Shown here piece after piece: positions 1 through 13,670 of a DNA stretch of 64,000 nt. The notes beneath the pieces are model-generated. The model made no database searches, was not told where the DNA came from, and saw only the letters and a program-made list of their open reading frames with translations. Position 1 is the first letter of the stretch; every line of letters begins with the position of its first letter. A program made the translations under genes and the position numbers. This stretch comes from Pseudorhodoplanes sp. (GTDB taxonomy: Bacteria > Pseudomonadota > Alphaproteobacteria > Rhizobiales > Xanthobacteraceae): NCBI GenBank assembly GCA_022843165.1, contig JALHOD010000003.1, forward strand, positions 62,001 through 126,000, written 5' to 3'.

Positions 1-1205
1 GCAAGCTGGCGCTGGCCCGGGCCGACCAGAAGAACGCGGCGCTGAAAGCACAGGCCCATGCCCTGCGGGTGGCGAAGGAAGCAATTCTGGCCGCCAATCG
101 CGACGACGTGGCGGAGGCCAAAAAGGCCGGCATCAGCGGTTCGTTCCTCGACCGGCTGGAACTGAACGACGCCCGCATCGAAGCGATGGCGGAAGGTCTC
201 GACGTGGTGCGCGCCCTGCCCGATCCGGTCGGCACCGTGATGGAAAGCTGGACGCGGCCGAACGGCATGATCATCGAGCGGGTGCGCACGCCCCTCGGCG
301 TGGTCGGCGTCATCTACGAAAGCCGTCCCAATGTCACCGCCGATGCCGGCGCGCTCTGCCTGAAAGCCGGCAACGCCGCGATCCTGCGCGGCGGCTCGGA
401 TTCGCACCGCTCCTCGCGCGCCATTCACGCCGCGCTTGCCGCCGGCCTGCGCGAAGCGGGGCTTCCCGAAGACGCCATCCAGCTCGTGCCGACGCGCGAC
501 CGCGCCGCGGTCGGCGCCATGCTGCGCGGTCTCGACGGCTGCATCGACGTGGTCGTGCCGCGCGGCGGCAAAAGCCTGGTCGCGCGCGTACAGGAAGAAG
601 CCCGCGTGCCGGTCTTCGCGCATCTGGAAGGCGTCAACCATGTCTATGTCGACAAGGCCGCAGATCCGGAGATGGCGAAGAAAATCGTGCTGAACGCCAA
701 GATGCGGCGCACCGGCGTCTGCGGCGCGGCCGAAACATTGCTGGTCGACAAGGCGGCGGCGGACAAGTTGCTGAAGCCGCTGGTGGCGATGCTGATCGAC
801 GCCGGCTGCGAGGTGCGCGGCGATGCGGCAGTGCTCAAGGCCGACAAGCGCGCCAAACCTGCAAACGACGACGACTGGCGCACCGAGTATCTCGACGCCG
901 TAATCGCAGCCAAGGTCGTGAACGGGGTCGACGGCGCCATCGATCACATCGAGACCTACGGCTCGCATCACACCGATGCGATCGTCACCGCCGATGCGAA
1001 AGCCGCGGAGAAATTTTTGAACGAGGTGGATTCCGCCATCGTCCTGCACAACGCCTCCACGCAATTCGCCGATGGCGGCGAATTCGGTTTCGGCGCCGAG
1101 ATCGGCATCGCCACCGGCCGCATGCATGCGCGCGGCCCGGTCGGCGTCGAGCAGCTCACCTCGTTCAAGTATCGCGTGCGCGGCACGGGACAGACGCGGC
1201 CGTGA
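1..1205 (+). CDS. proA: Gamma-glutamyl phosphate reductase, 5' end cut by window edge
   Basis: Reduces gamma-glutamyl phosphate to glutamate 5-semialdehyde with NADPH, the second step of proline synthesis in the cytosol. The frame is already open at base 3 and reads ProA-like sequence ([13 protein letters not shown]) before the first possible start, so the true start is upstream and about 25 residues are missing; GTG at 69 is internal. Visible motifs are [18 protein letters not shown] and the catalytic cysteine in [15 protein letters not shown]. The C-terminus ([13 protein letters not shown]) is complete. The stop overlaps the nadD start by 4 bases, suggesting translational coupling in a proA-nadD-rsfS-rlmH operon. 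Confidence 0.97.
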   Translation, partial: KLALARADQKNAALKAQAHALRVAKEAILAANRDDVAEAKKAGISGSFLDRLELNDARIEAMAEGLDVVRALPDPVGTVMESWTRPNGMIIERVRTPLGVVGVIYESRPNVTADAGALCLKAGNAAILRGGSDSHRSSRAIHAALAAGLREAGLPEDAIQLVPTRDRAAVGAMLRGLDGCIDVVVPRGGKSLVARVQEEARVPVFAHLEGVNHVYVDKAADPEMAKKIVLNAKMRRTGVCGAAETLLVDKAAADKLLKPLVAMLIDAGCEVRGDAAVLKADKRAKPANDDDWRTEYLDAVIAAKVVNGVDGAIDHIETYGSHHTDAIVTADAKAAEKFLNEVDSAIVLHNASTQFADGGEFGFGAEIGIATGRMHARGPVGVEQLTSFKYRVRGTGQTRP

Positions 1206-1852
1206 CGTCGTCGCCGCAGCGGACGCTGGTGAAAAGCATCACAAAGCCGCGCGCCACCTTGCCCAATCATGCGCCGAACCTGCGTATCGGGCTGTTCGGC
1301 GGCTCGTTCAATCCGCCGCACGCGGCGCATCGCGAGGTCAGCCTGCTGGCGATGAAGCGGCTGGGGCTCGACCGCGTGTGGTGGCTGGTGACGCCCGGCA
1401 ATCCGCTGAAGGACACCAAGGCGCTGCCGCCGGTGGAGGAGCGCGTGCAGGCGGCGCAGGCTCTGGCCGATCATCCGCGCATCGATGTGACCGGCTTCGA
1501 ATCCGTCATCGGCCTGAAATATTCTTGCGATACGATTGCCTATCTGCTGCGGGAATGTCCGGACGTGCGCTTTGTCTGGCTCATGGGCGCCGACAACCTG
1601 AAAGGGTTTCACCGCTGGAAGAACTGGCGCGGCATTTTCGGCATGATTCCGATCGCCATCCTGGATCGCGGCGGCATCAGTCTGCAGGCCACCTCTGGTC
1701 CCGGCGCCATCCATTTCGCCCGCGCCCGAATACCCGAAAATCAGGCCATGACGCTGGCGGACCGCGACCCGCCGGCCTGGGTCTATCTGCACGGGGTCAA
1801 ATCCACCCTCTCCTCCACGGCCTTGCGGGCCGGGAAAAAGGAACGGCTTTGA
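1202..1852 (+). CDS. nadD: Nicotinate-nucleotide adenylyltransferase
   Basis: Transfers AMP from ATP to nicotinate mononucleotide to give deamido-NAD, a late step of NAD synthesis. The 216-residue protein has the nucleotidyltransferase signature [10 protein letters not shown] near residue 34 and the C-terminal SSTALR motif that contacts ATP phosphates. The GTG start overlaps the proA stop (GTGA). About 28 residues precede the conserved core, longer than in E. coli but usual for alphaproteobacterial homologues; a shorter start cannot be excluded. It lies directly ahead of rsfS, a neighbour pairing that is widespread in bacteria. Confidence 0.95.
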   Translation: MTSSPQRTLVKSITKPRATLPNHAPNLRIGLFGGSFNPPHAAHREVSLLAMKRLGLDRVWWLVTPGNPLKDTKALPPVEERVQAAQALADHPRIDVTGFESVIGLKYSCDTIAYLLRECPDVRFVWLMGADNLKGFHRWKNWRGIFGMIPIAILDRGGISLQATSGPGAIHFARARIPENQAMTLADRDPPAWVYLHGVKSTLSSTALRAGKKERL

Positions 1853-2018
1853 TATTGAAACCATTAAGGGACAATGCCTACATTTGGTGTGTTGAGTCCC
1901 GGCCAGGCTGCCGGTCGCAACTGAAAGGAAAGGGACACTGAGAACCCAGGCAATCCAGCGGGCCCGCACGACAGCGCCCCGCTCCGTCTCCAAGCTGCGT
2001 CCTGACGCGAAGGAGACC

Positions 2019-2348
2019 TTGCGCATCGTCCTTGAGCGCCTCGATGACATGAAGGCCGAGGACATCGTCACCATCGACCTCACCGGTAAAACCGCAATCG
2101 CCGACACCATGGTGGTGGCCTCTGGCCGCTCCAACCGCCATGTCGGTTCCATTGCGGACAATGTGACCGAAGCCCTCCACAAGGCCGGACTGAAAGACAT
2201 CCGAACCGAGGGCCAGCCGCATTGCGACTGGGTGCTGATCGATGCCGGCGACGTCATCGTTCACGTCTTCCGTCCCGAGGTGCGCGAGTTCTACAATCTC
2301 GAAAAGATGTGGTCGGGTGGCCGCACCGCGAGCAAACGCGCAAGCTGA
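2019..2348 (+). CDS. rsfS: Ribosomal silencing factor RsfS
   Basis: Binds ribosomal protein uL14 and blocks joining of the subunits, lowering translation in stationary phase or starvation. The core LDDMKAEDIVTIDL, IADTMVVASGRSNRHVGSIA and CDWVLIDAGDVIVHVF segments are diagnostic for the family (Iojap/DUF143). No ATG fits the N-terminus. TTG at 2019 gives 109 residues, close to the E. coli length. The frame stays open further upstream, and a CTG at 1938 sits 3 bases after the purine-rich GGAAAGGGA (1927-1935), so a longer protein with a 27-residue extension is possible. The rlmH start follows 20 bases after the stop. Confidence 0.9.
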   Translation: MRIVLERLDDMKAEDIVTIDLTGKTAIADTMVVASGRSNRHVGSIADNVTEALHKAGLKDIRTEGQPHCDWVLIDAGDVIVHVFRPEVREFYNLEKMWSGGRTASKRAS

Positions 2349-2368
2349 CGGCTGAAGAGGAGGCGCCG

Positions 2369-2851
2369 ATGCGGGTGATCGTGCTCGCGATCGGCCGTCT
2401 GAAAGCAGGTCCGGAAACGGAACTCTGCGAGCGCTACCGCAAGCGCGCGGCGCAGGCCGGCCGTAATCTGGGCGTGCGCGACGTCGAACTGGTCGAAATC
2501 CGCGAAAGCCGCGCCGACAGCGCCGAAAAACGCCAGTTGGAGGAATCCATCGCGCTGGCCAATCTCATTCCCGAGGCCGCCATCACGGTTCTGCTGGACG
2601 AAAAAGGCGAGTCGCTGGGCAGCGCCGGCCTGACCGAAAAGATACGGCTCTGGCGCGACGAAGGCCGCCCGGCGCTGGTGTTTATCATCGGGGGGCCGGA
2701 CGGACTGGCCCCAAGCCTGCGCGACAAGGCCAAAATGACCCTCGCCTTCGGCGCCGCTACCTGGCCGCATCAACTGGTCCGGATCATGCTTTTGGAGCAG
2801 ATCTACAGGGCTGTCACAATCCTGGGGGGACACCCATATCACCGCGCATAG
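2369..2851 (+). CDS. rlmH: 23S rRNA (pseudouridine1915-N3)-methyltransferase
   Basis: Methylates pseudouridine 1915 in helix 69 of 23S rRNA on the assembled 70S ribosome, using S-adenosylmethionine. The 160-residue protein has the SPOUT-class features expected for RlmH: MRVIVLAIGRLK at the N-terminus, the SAM-loop motif FIIGGPDGL, and the invariant C-terminal HPYHR. The ATG at 2369 is chosen over longer frames because GAAGAGGAGG (2354-2363) is a strong ribosome-binding site and the N-terminus matches the family. The pairing with rsfS is conserved across bacteria. Confidence 0.96.
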   Translation: MRVIVLAIGRLKAGPETELCERYRKRAAQAGRNLGVRDVELVEIRESRADSAEKRQLEESIALANLIPEAAITVLLDEKGESLGSAGLTEKIRLWRDEGRPALVFIIGGPDGLAPSLRDKAKMTLAFGAATWPHQLVRIMLLEQIYRAVTILGGHPYHRA

Positions 2852-2913
2852 GTCTTAAAACCGCCACCCCGCAGGATAAGATTGGCCTCGATTCCCGGGC
2901 AATTTGGAGCCGG

Positions 2914-4251
2914 ATGCGTCTTTTTCACCATGCTGTCCTGAGTCCCCGCGCGCTTTTCGCGGCGATGGCGCTTGCCGGCGCGCTGCCGGCGGCCGCGCAG
3001 GAACAGGCGGTTCCAGATTTGCGCGGGTCCTCGACCGAAGAGACGTTCCTCAAGCAGCGCGCCCGGGAACTCGAAACCGCGCGCACCGAGCAGCAGCGGG
3101 CGGCCGAAGCCGAGAAGAAACTGCGGCTCGAGATCGAGGCGCTCGGCGCCGATCGCCGCAAGCTGACCGGCGCCCTGATCGAGACCGCCGCCAAGGTCCG
3201 CGAGGCCGAAACCAAGCTCGGCGCAATCGAGGACCGCATCGGACCGCTCGAACAGAGCGAGCGCGACTTGCGCCAGTCGCTAGCCAGCCGGCGGGGCGAA
3301 ATCGCCGAAGTCCTCGCCGCCCTGCAGCGTGTCGGACGCCGCCCGCCACCCGCCCTTCTGGTCAGTCCGGAAGACGCGGTGAAATCCGTGCGCAGCGCGA
3401 TCGCGCTCGGCGCCGTCCTGCCCGAAATGCGCGAGAAGGCCGAGAAGCTGGCGGCCGACCTGTCACAGCTGGTGCGCCTGCGCAGCAGTATTTCCGCCGA
3501 ACGCACACGCCTTACCGCCGAACTCGCGACGCTCGCCAGCGAACGCCAGCGCATGGCCGGACTGGTGGAGGAGCGGCAGAAATCGCAGACCGAAGCCGAA
3601 AAGTCGCTGGTCACCGAACGCCAGGTCGCGCTCGACATGTCCCGTCAGGTCGACAATCTGAAGGATCTGGTCGCGCGGCTGGAACAGGGGGTGGAGAGCG
3701 CCAATCGCGCCGCGCGCGCCGCCGAGAAGGCGACGGACGATCAAAAGGGCGAGAGCCGGCCGGATTTCGCCGCGCTGAAAGATCCCGGCCGCTTGACTCC
3801 CGCCATCGCCTTCGCCTCCGCGCGCGGCCTTTTGCCGATGCCGGTGAACGGCGTGAGAATTCGCAATTTCGGGGCCCCGGACCGCCTGGGCGGGTCCGAG
3901 CGCGGCCTGTCGATCGCCACCCGGGCCGGTGCCCAGGTAACGTCCCCCAGCGACGGCTGGGTGGTGTATGCAGGTCCGTTCCGCTCTTACGGCCAACTCT
4001 TGATCCTGAATGCCGGCGGCGGGTATCATATCTTGCTCGCGGGAATGGAGCGGATTTCCGTCGATATCGGCCAGTTCGTACTGACCGGCGAACCTGTGGC
4101 CGTTATGGGAAGTGGTGCGTTGCAAACCGCCTCCACAATACCGGTCGGTACCAGTCAACCGGTTCTCTACGTCGAATTCCGCAAAGACGGGACCCCCGTC
4201 GATCCCGGCCCATGGTGGGCCAAAAGCGAAAGTGAGAAGGTTCGCGGATGA
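2914..4251 (+). CDS. envC: Murein hydrolase activator, EnvC-like, with degenerate LytM domain
   Basis: A periplasmic activator of cell-separating amidases. The 445-residue protein has a signal peptide ending near AAAQ (residue 28), a long Glu/Arg/Ala-rich coiled coil (about 40-270) and a C-terminal M23/LytM domain (about 300-440). Zinc ligands of active M23 enzymes are not visible: the usual H-x(3)-D is replaced by ERGLSI and the HxH by VLYVEFR, as in EnvC, so it should activate rather than hydrolyse. ATG 2914 is preceded by GGAG. The stop overlaps the ctpA start (ATGA), a conserved coupling in alphaproteobacteria. Confidence 0.9.
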   Translation: MRLFHHAVLSPRALFAAMALAGALPAAAQEQAVPDLRGSSTEETFLKQRARELETARTEQQRAAEAEKKLRLEIEALGADRRKLTGALIETAAKVREAETKLGAIEDRIGPLEQSERDLRQSLASRRGEIAEVLAALQRVGRRPPPALLVSPEDAVKSVRSAIALGAVLPEMREKAEKLAADLSQLVRLRSSISAERTRLTAELATLASERQRMAGLVEERQKSQTEAEKSLVTERQVALDMSRQVDNLKDLVARLEQGVESANRAARAAEKATDDQKGESRPDFAALKDPGRLTPAIAFASARGLLPMPVNGVRIRNFGAPDRLGGSERGLSIATRAGAQVTSPSDGWVVYAGPFRSYGQLLILNAGGGYHILLAGMERISVDIGQFVLTGEPVAVMGSGALQTASTIPVGTSQPVLYVEFRKDGTPVDPGPWWAKSESEKVRG

Positions 4252-5588
4252 TGCGCAAAACTCTCCTGGTTCTCCTCGGTGCGGCGGCGGGCGTAGCGCT
4301 CACGCTGCTCGCCATTCAGCCGCGTGTCATTTTCACAGGCATGAGCGCCAAGGCGGCCGCCTCGTCGGACACCTACCGGCAGCTCAATCTGTTCGGCGAC
4401 GTGTTCGAGCGCGTGCGCTCCGACTACGTCGAGAAGCCCGACGATTCCAAGCTGGTGGAAACGGCGATCAACGGCATGCTTGCCGGCCTCGACCCGCATT
4501 CCAGCTTCATGGACGCCAAGAGCTTCCGCGACATGCAGGTGCAGACCCGCGGCGAATTCGGCGGTCTCGGCATCGAAGTCACGATGGAAGATGGCCTTGT
4601 GAAGGTCGTGGCGCCGATCGACGACACCCCGGCGGCAAAAGCCGGCATCATGGCGAATGACATCATCACGCATCTCGAAGACGAAGCGGTTCAGGGGCTG
4701 ACCCTCAATCAGGCCGTCGAAAAAATGCGCGGACCGGTGAACACCAAGATCCGCCTGAAGATCATGCGCAAGGGCCAGGACAAGCCGATCGAAGTGTCGA
4801 TCACCCGCGACGTCATCCGCGTGCGTGCGGTCCGCTCGCGCATCGAAGGCGACGACATCGGTTACATCCGCCTCACGCAGTTCAACGAGCAGACCACCGA
4901 CAATCTGAAAAAGGCGCTGGCCGATTTGGATACCCAGATCGCGGCCGGCAAGCTCAAAGGCTATATCGTCGACATGCGCAACAATCCGGGCGGCCTGCTC
5001 GATCAGGCTATCTCGGTCTCCGATGTCTTCCTGGAAAAGGGCGAGATCGTCTCCACCCGCGGACGCAACGCCGAGGAAACCCAGCGCTTCAACGCCCGCG
5101 CCGGCGATCTCACCAAGGGCAAGCCGGTCATCGTCCTGATTAATGGCGGCTCGGCGTCGGCGTCGGAAATCGTGGCCGGTGCGCTGCAGGATCACAAGCG
5201 GGCGACCGTGCTCGGCACCCGGTCCTTCGGAAAAGGTTCGGTGCAGACCATCATCCCGCTCGGCGCCGGCAATGGCGCGCTGCGGCTGACCACGGCGCGC
5301 TACTACACGCCGTCGGGCAAGTCGATTCAGGCCAAGGGCATCTCGCCCGATATCGAAGTCCTGCAGGATGTGCCGGACGAATTGAAGGCGCGGACCGACA
5401 CCAAGGGCGAATCCTCGCTGCGCGGCCATCTCAAGGCCGATGGCGACGAGCAGACCGGCTCGCAGTCCTACATCCCGCCGGATCCGAAGGACGACAAGGC
5501 CCTGAAAATGGCGGCCGATCTGCTGCGCGGAACGGTGACCAACTCGGCCTTCCCGCCGAGCGGAAAGCGCGCCTCCCTGCCGCAATAA
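4248..5588 (+). CDS. ctpA: Carboxy-terminal processing protease, S41 family
   Basis: A periplasmic serine protease that trims or degrades exported proteins from their C-termini. In order: N-terminal membrane anchor or signal (residues 5-25), the conserved ALDPHSSF-like segment GLDPHSSFMD, a PDZ domain (about 90-170), and the S41 catalytic domain with serine in GGSASASEIVAGAL and lysine in GTRSFGKGSVQ. The 446-residue length is typical. It overlaps envC by 4 bases; LytM-factor and Ctp pairs suggest joint control of peptidoglycan hydrolases. A GC hairpin 27 bases after the stop looks like its terminator. Confidence 0.96.
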   Translation: MMRKTLLVLLGAAAGVALTLLAIQPRVIFTGMSAKAAASSDTYRQLNLFGDVFERVRSDYVEKPDDSKLVETAINGMLAGLDPHSSFMDAKSFRDMQVQTRGEFGGLGIEVTMEDGLVKVVAPIDDTPAAKAGIMANDIITHLEDEAVQGLTLNQAVEKMRGPVNTKIRLKIMRKGQDKPIEVSITRDVIRVRAVRSRIEGDDIGYIRLTQFNEQTTDNLKKALADLDTQIAAGKLKGYIVDMRNNPGGLLDQAISVSDVFLEKGEIVSTRGRNAEETQRFNARAGDLTKGKPVIVLINGGSASASEIVAGALQDHKRATVLGTRSFGKGSVQTIIPLGAGNGALRLTTARYYTPSGKSIQAKGISPDIEVLQDVPDELKARTDTKGESSLRGHLKADGDEQTGSQSYIPPDPKDDKALKMAADLLRGTVTNSAFPPSGKRASLPQ

Positions 5589-5615
5589 CGCACGGACAGG
5601 TCAGAACCGTCTGAC

Positions 5616-5654
5616 GGGGCGGCCCAGGGAATCCCGGGGCCGCCCCGCTCGTTT
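5616..5654 (+). terminator. Probable intrinsic terminator after ctpA
   Basis: A ten-base-pair stem (GGGGCGGCCC 5616-5625 with GGGCCGCCCC 5637-5646) is followed a few bases later by a short T run (5651-5654). It would end the operon that includes proA through ctpA. The T run is modest and interrupted by GCTCG. Confidence 0.6.
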
Positions 5655-5723
5655 TGGCAGGGAAAAAACCGGGCCTTAACCCCTCATGCTAGACTTTTGG
5701 GCATGATTCGCGAGGATTCGGCC

Positions 5724-6941
5724 GTGTCGTCGGATGACCTGAACACTCCCCTCGGCACGCAGCCGTCCAGAAAAAAGCGGCCGCCGGTCACGGCGCTGCT
5801 GCCGCAGGCGATCGCTGGCGCGCTCGGGATGTTCATTCTGATGTTCGTCCTGTGGGCCGCGGTCGCCAATGACCCGCTCGGCGGCGAACCGGGACTTTCG
5901 GTCGCCATCAATGCCGATGCCAAGAAAGCCGCCGGCAAGAACGCCCCCGGCGCTGTCGGACCCGGGCGCTATGACGGACCGGACGCCGTGGCGGCGGCCG
6001 AACCCGCGCCGACGCCGCCATCGTCCCCGCCAGCCGCACCGGCCGGCACCAAGACTGTCACCATCATCGACGGCACCAGCGGCAAGAAACAGGAAGTCGT
6101 GATTCCCGGCGCAGCCGATGCGAAGCGCGCACCGGTCGATCCGAAACTGCTGGAAGCCTCGCGTCACGGTCCCATACCCAAGGTCGCGCAGGATGGCTCG
6201 CGTCCGGCCGATACTTATGCCCGTCCCGTCAAGACCGTACAGGGCGGCAAACCCGACGGGCCGCGCGTCGCCATCGTGATCGGCGGACTTGGCGTCGGCA
6301 CCGCCAGCACCATGGACGCCATCGCCAAATTGCCGGCGCCGGTGACGCTCGCCTTCACGCCCTACGGAAACGATCTCGAGAATTTCGTGTCGCGCGCACG
6401 CGCCGACAATCATGAGGTCCTGCTGCAGGTGCCGATGGAGCCGTTTGACTATCCCGACAACGATCCCGGTCCGCAGACCCTGTTGAGCACATTGGCCGGC
6501 GAGCAGAATGTCGATCGTCTGCATTGGCTGTTCAGCCGGTTTCAGGGCTATGTCGGCATCACCAATTTCATGGGCGCGCGATTCACCGCGTCCGAGCAAT
6601 CCATGGCGCCGGTTTTGCGTGAAGTCGCGCGGCGCGGCCTGATCTATCTCGATGACGGCTCGTCGCCGCGCAGCCAGGCCAGCCAGATCGCCGGCGCCAA
6701 CAATCTTCCGTTTGCAAAGGCCGATGTCATCATCGACGCCGTCTCGTCGTCCGACGATATCGACAAGGCATTGACGCGCCTTGAATCGCTGGCGCGCGAA
6801 CGCGGACTCGCGGTCGGCTACGGAACCGGCCTGCCGGTGACCATTGAGCGGGTCGCCAGATGGGCCAAGTCGGTGCAGAACCGCGGCGTCATTCTGGTTC
6901 CGGTCACCGCCGCCGCGGCGAGAACCAAATCGTCGATCTGA
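5724..6941 (+). CDS. Divergent polysaccharide deacetylase family protein (YibQ type)
   Basis: An inner-membrane-anchored protein with a periplasmic divergent polysaccharide deacetylase domain (Polysacc_deac_2/DUF610). Residues about 25-50 form one membrane segment, followed by an Ala/Pro/Lys-rich linker and the domain from about 185, starting at [13 protein letters not shown] and including [32 protein letters not shown] and [15 protein letters not shown] 5724 is preferred: GCGAGGA lies 7 bases upstream and the N-terminus [10 protein letters not shown] resembles relatives; ATG 5703 would add 7 residues. The substrate is unknown in this family. The position after envC-ctpA and before rppH is common in Hyphomicrobiales and supports an envelope role. 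Confidence 0.85.
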   Translation: MSSDDLNTPLGTQPSRKKRPPVTALLPQAIAGALGMFILMFVLWAAVANDPLGGEPGLSVAINADAKKAAGKNAPGAVGPGRYDGPDAVAAAEPAPTPPSSPPAAPAGTKTVTIIDGTSGKKQEVVIPGAADAKRAPVDPKLLEASRHGPIPKVAQDGSRPADTYARPVKTVQGGKPDGPRVAIVIGGLGVGTASTMDAIAKLPAPVTLAFTPYGNDLENFVSRARADNHEVLLQVPMEPFDYPDNDPGPQTLLSTLAGEQNVDRLHWLFSRFQGYVGITNFMGARFTASEQSMAPVLREVARRGLIYLDDGSSPRSQASQIAGANNLPFAKADVIIDAVSSSDDIDKALTRLESLARERGLAVGYGTGLPVTIERVARWAKSVQNRGVILVPVTAAAARTKSSI

Positions 6942-7044
6942 GTGGGCTTGTTGCTCTCGCCGGCTCATGATCCCCTGTCATTCATGGATCGCAGACATTG
7001 GAAATAATGGTCCCGGCGTTTCGCCGCGACGACAGGTAACAGCC

Positions 7045-7545
7045 ATGCCTCGCTACGAAGATCTTCCCTATCGCCCCTGTGTCGGGGTCGCGGTGCTGAA
7101 TCGCGACGGTCTCGTCTTTATCGGCCGCCGTCTCGGCGGGCCGGAACACGTGGACGACGACCATGTCTGGCAGATGCCGCAGGGCGGGATCGACGATGGT
7201 GAGGACCCCTGGCCCGCGGCGTTGCGTGAACTCTACGAGGAAACCAATATCCGTTCGGTGGAGAAGCTCGGCGAGATCGAGGATTGGCTGACCTACGACA
7301 TCCCGCGCGAGATCGTCGGCCAGGCCTGGAAGGGCAAGTATCGCGGCCAGAAACAGAAATGGTACGCGCTGCGTTTCACCGGGCCCGACAGCGAGATCGA
7401 CATCGCCCATCCCGCCGGCGGCCACCACAAGCCGGAATTCGTCGCCTGGCGCTGGGAGCCGATGAAAAATCTTCCCGGTCTGATCATTCCGTTCAAGCGG
7501 CCGGTCTATGACGCGGTCGTGAAGGAATTTGCGCATCTGATGTGA
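7045..7545 (+). CDS. rppH: RNA pyrophosphohydrolase (Nudix)
   Basis: Removes pyrophosphate from the 5' end of triphosphorylated mRNA and so starts 5'-end-dependent decay; may also hydrolyse dinucleoside polyphosphates. The 166-residue protein contains the Nudix box [20 protein letters not shown] at about residues 51-70 and the RppH-type segments [19 protein letters not shown] and KWYALRF. ATG 7045 fits the family N-terminus ([14 protein letters not shown]); the frame is open upstream but carries no conserved sequence. It is the third envelope/RNA-turnover gene after ctpA, on the same strand. Confidence 0.95.
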   Translation: MPRYEDLPYRPCVGVAVLNRDGLVFIGRRLGGPEHVDDDHVWQMPQGGIDDGEDPWPAALRELYEETNIRSVEKLGEIEDWLTYDIPREIVGQAWKGKYRGQKQKWYALRFTGPDSEIDIAHPAGGHHKPEFVAWRWEPMKNLPGLIIPFKRPVYDAVVKEFAHLM

Positions 7546-7637
7546 CCTGGCCGGGACGTTTCGCCGCAGTTGCGCGCCCTGAAGCTGCCTCCGCCCGTCA
7601 CTAGGTGAGCCTGTCATTCCAGGGAGACCTCATCACG

Positions 7638-8408
7638 ATGCTCGACGCCAAAAGCCTTCTCGACCAGTTTCTCGGCGCGCCCGCCGGCAACCAGCCTCAG
7701 CAATCCGGCCAGCAAGCCCGCGGCGGGCTTGGCGACATCGCCGGCGGTATCGGCAACGCGCTTGGCAACAATCTCGGCGGCATTGGCGGCGGCGCGGTCG
7801 CCGGCGGCCTCGTCGCGCTGCTTCTTGGCTCCAAGCAGGGCCGCAAGGTTGCCGGCGGTGCGCTGCAGCTCGGCGGCATGGCCGTGGTCGGCGCGCTCGC
7901 CTACAAGGCCTACCAGAACTGGCAGTCCGGCAAGACGGTGACGCAATCGACCGTCGAGGCCGCGCCGGCCGGCCTTTTGCCGCCGCCAGCCGACACGCCG
8001 TTTGCGCCGGCGCAACCGGCCGAACAGCAATCGCTCAGCCGTCATCTGCTGCGCGCGATGATTGCCGCCGCCAAATCCGACGGCCATATCGACGCGAAGG
8101 AGCAGGCTGCGATCTTCGCCGAGATGGACCGGATGCCGCTGTCGGCGGACGACAAGGCCTTCGTCATGGACGAATTGCGCAAGCCGCTCGATGTCGATGC
8201 CGTCGCGCGCGCGGCGGCAACGCCGGAAGAGGCGGCGAGCATCTACACCGCCTCGCTGCTCGCCATCGATATCGATAACCCGTCCGAGCGCGCCTATCTC
8301 GGTCTCCTTGCAGCGCGCCTCAATCTCGACGACGCGCTGGTGAAGCATCTGCACGCGACCGTGGAAGGTGCGACGGTGCCGGCGACAGCGCCCGCAATGG
8401 CGAGCTGA
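7638..8408 (+). CDS. DUF533 (YebE-type) inner membrane protein with TerB-like domain
   Basis: A 256-residue protein of the DUF533 family; molecular function unknown. The N-terminus MLDAKSLLDQFLG is the family signature. A Gly/Asn-rich stretch leads into a hydrophobic segment (about 58-95: AVAGGLVALLLG, GGMAVVGALAYKAYQ), then a linker and a helical acidic C-terminal domain (about 135-245) resembling TerB (AMIAAAKSDGHIDAKEQ). ATG 7638 follows AGGGAGA at a good distance. A strong terminator follows and the next genes are convergent, so this is the end of the plus-strand block. Confidence 0.85.
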   Translation: MLDAKSLLDQFLGAPAGNQPQQSGQQARGGLGDIAGGIGNALGNNLGGIGGGAVAGGLVALLLGSKQGRKVAGGALQLGGMAVVGALAYKAYQNWQSGKTVTQSTVEAAPAGLLPPPADTPFAPAQPAEQQSLSRHLLRAMIAAAKSDGHIDAKEQAAIFAEMDRMPLSADDKAFVMDELRKPLDVDAVARAAATPEEAASIYTASLLAIDIDNPSERAYLGLLAARLNLDDALVKHLHATVEGATVPATAPAMAS

Positions 8409-8430
8409 GTCCTGAAAATCTGATGTGAAA

Positions 8431-8461
8431 CAAAAAGGCCGGGCAAAGCCCGGCCTTTTTT
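8431..8461. terminator. Bidirectional intrinsic terminator between DUF533 gene and atpC
   Basis: A perfect stem AAGGCCGGGC / GCCCGGCCTT with a 3-base AAA loop is flanked by an A run on the left and a T run on the right, so it works on both strands. It separates the plus-strand DUF533 gene from the minus-strand ATP synthase operon. Confidence 0.9.
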
Positions 8462-8483
8462 CAATTCGGTTGACGCCGATGCG

Positions 8484-8894
8484 TCAGTGCATCGCGGTGC
8501 CGGTCAGGTGATAGTCCAGCGCCTTGAAATGATCGAGCCGCGCGATTTCCTTGTCCAGCACGGAGCCCGGTTCCATCTGCGCGATGCGCGTCTCGGCCTG
8601 CTTGATCTGCTCGGTCAGCACCGCGCGGTCGAGATCATCGACGGTCATCGCGACATCGGCCAGCACGGTCAGGCCGGCGGGCGAGACTTCCGCAAAACCG
8701 CCGAGCACGACCACCTTCAGCGGCGCGCCGTCGCGGACGATCGTGAGAATGCCGGGCCGCAGGATAGCGACCAGCGGCGCATGTCCCGCAAACACGCCGA
8801 AGTCGCCTTCGGAGCCGGGAACGTCGACCTGCTCGACCTGACCGGAGAACAGCAGCTTTTCCGGCGAGACGAGATCGAACTGGAAGGTGGCCAT
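8484..8894 (-). CDS. atpC: ATP synthase F1 epsilon subunit
   Basis: Part of the central stalk of F1; couples rotation and restrains ATP hydrolysis. 136 residues, with the N-terminal beta-sandwich ([34 protein letters not shown]) and a C-terminal helical part shorter and less conserved than in E. coli. Last gene of the atpHAGDC operon; its stop lies 23 bases from the bidirectional terminator. Confidence 0.97.
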   Translation of the reverse strand: MATFQFDLVSPEKLLFSGQVEQVDVPGSEGDFGVFAGHAPLVAILRPGILTIVRDGAPLKVVVLGGFAEVSPAGLTVLADVAMTVDDLDRAVLTEQIKQAETRIAQMEPGSVLDKEIARLDHFKALDYHLTGTAMH

Positions 8895-8906
8895 GAGTGA
8901 TCCGCC

Positions 8907-10367
<1,461 letters not shown>

Positions 10368-10381
10368 CTACAAATCGTGTG

Positions 10382-11275
10382 TCAGAGCGCCTCGGCGCCG
10401 GAAATGATCTCGATCAGTTCCTTGGTGATCATGGCCTGGCGCGTGCGGTTATAGGTGATGGTCTGTTTGCGGATCATGTCGCCGGCATTGCGCGTGGCGT
10501 TGTCCATGGCGGTCATCTGCGCGCCGTAGAACGACGCGTTGTTCTCGAGCAAAGCGCGGAACACCTGCACCGCGAGATTGCGCGGCAGCAATTCGCCGAG
10601 AATGTCGAGTTCGTCCGGCTCGTATTCATAGGACGCGTCGGCGCCCGAATTCGTGTTCTTGGCCTCGCCCGCCGCTTCCGGGAACACCGGCGGGATGATC
10701 TGCTGCGCGGTCGGGATCTGCGCGATCACCGACTTGAACTTGGAATAGAACAGCGTCGCGATGTCGAAGCCGCCCTGCTCGTACAGCGCGATGATCTTTT
10801 CCGCGATCGCCTGCGCGTGCTCGAATTGCAGGGTCCGCACGCTGCGCAGGTCGAGATGCTCGACGATGTGCTTCTCGTAGTTGCGGCGCAGCTGCTCGTA
10901 GCCCTTGCGGCCGACGCAGAAGATCTTGACCTCTTTGCCTTCGCTCAGCAGCGCGTTGGCCTTTTCGCGCGCCAGGCGCACGATCGCCGAATTGAACGGG
11001 CCGCACAGGCCGCGCTCTCCGGTGCAGACCACCAGCAGATGCACCTGGTTGCGCCCGGTGCCGCCGAGCAGCCTGGGCGCCGACTCGATGTCGGTGACGG
11101 TGGAGGCGATATTGCCCAGCACACGGTCCATTCGCTCGGCGAAGGGGCGTGCGGCTTCCGCCGCGGCCTGCGCGCGGCGCAGCTTGGAGGCCGCGACCAT
11201 CTGCATCGCCTTGGTGATCTTCTGCGTCGCCTTGGTGGAGGCGAGGCGGACGCGCATGTCCTTGAGGCTGGCCAT
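10382..11275 (-). CDS. atpG: ATP synthase F1 gamma subunit
   Basis: Rotating shaft of the F1 motor. 297 residues with the signature N-terminal helix [24 protein letters not shown] (first 20 quoted in part) and the C-terminal helix [17 protein letters not shown]...[19 protein letters not shown]. The central Rossmann-like part carries [17 protein letters not shown]. It has the small insertion typical of alphaproteobacterial gamma (around [19 protein letters not shown]). Third gene of the operon. Confidence 0.98.
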   Translation of the reverse strand: MASLKDMRVRLASTKATQKITKAMQMVAASKLRRAQAAAEAARPFAERMDRVLGNIASTVTDIESAPRLLGGTGRNQVHLLVVCTGERGLCGPFNSAIVRLAREKANALLSEGKEVKIFCVGRKGYEQLRRNYEKHIVEHLDLRSVRTLQFEHAQAIAEKIIALYEQGGFDIATLFYSKFKSVIAQIPTAQQIIPPVFPEAAGEAKNTNSGADASYEYEPDELDILGELLPRNLAVQVFRALLENNASFYGAQMTAMDNATRNAGDMIRKQTITYNRTRQAMITKELIEIISGAEAL

Positions 11276-11307
11276 TGCCGATCAGTCCTTACCGTCTCAT
11301 CCAGCCG

Positions 11308-13416
<2,109 letters not shown>

Positions 13417-13670
13417 TCAATCCGCAAGCCCGACGCCGTCGCAGGAGCGGCGGCGCAAGCCATTGGAATCCAAGAGGGAATTCCGATTTTGGCCGGACGT
13501 CACGGAACGCTCCGGAGCCCCTGCAAAATCGAGCGGTTGCTAACACGCCGCGCAGGGCGGTGCAACAATGTGAAAGCCTCGAAATGTCAGGTTTGACCGG
13601 CTTTCTCTGGGCCTTTCGTCGCAAGCACCGCGCACGTTGAATGCGCGCAGCGCGGGATTATTTTCCGGCG

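Noticed and set aside
968-2257. 429-codon minus-strand frame over nadD and the rsfS leader
   Set aside because: Covers three real plus-strand genes, has unrealistic composition and no ribosome-binding site.
4167-5585. Long minus-strand frame over ctpA
   Set aside because: Shadow of ctpA in high-GC sequence; Arg/His-rich translation with no recognisable domain.
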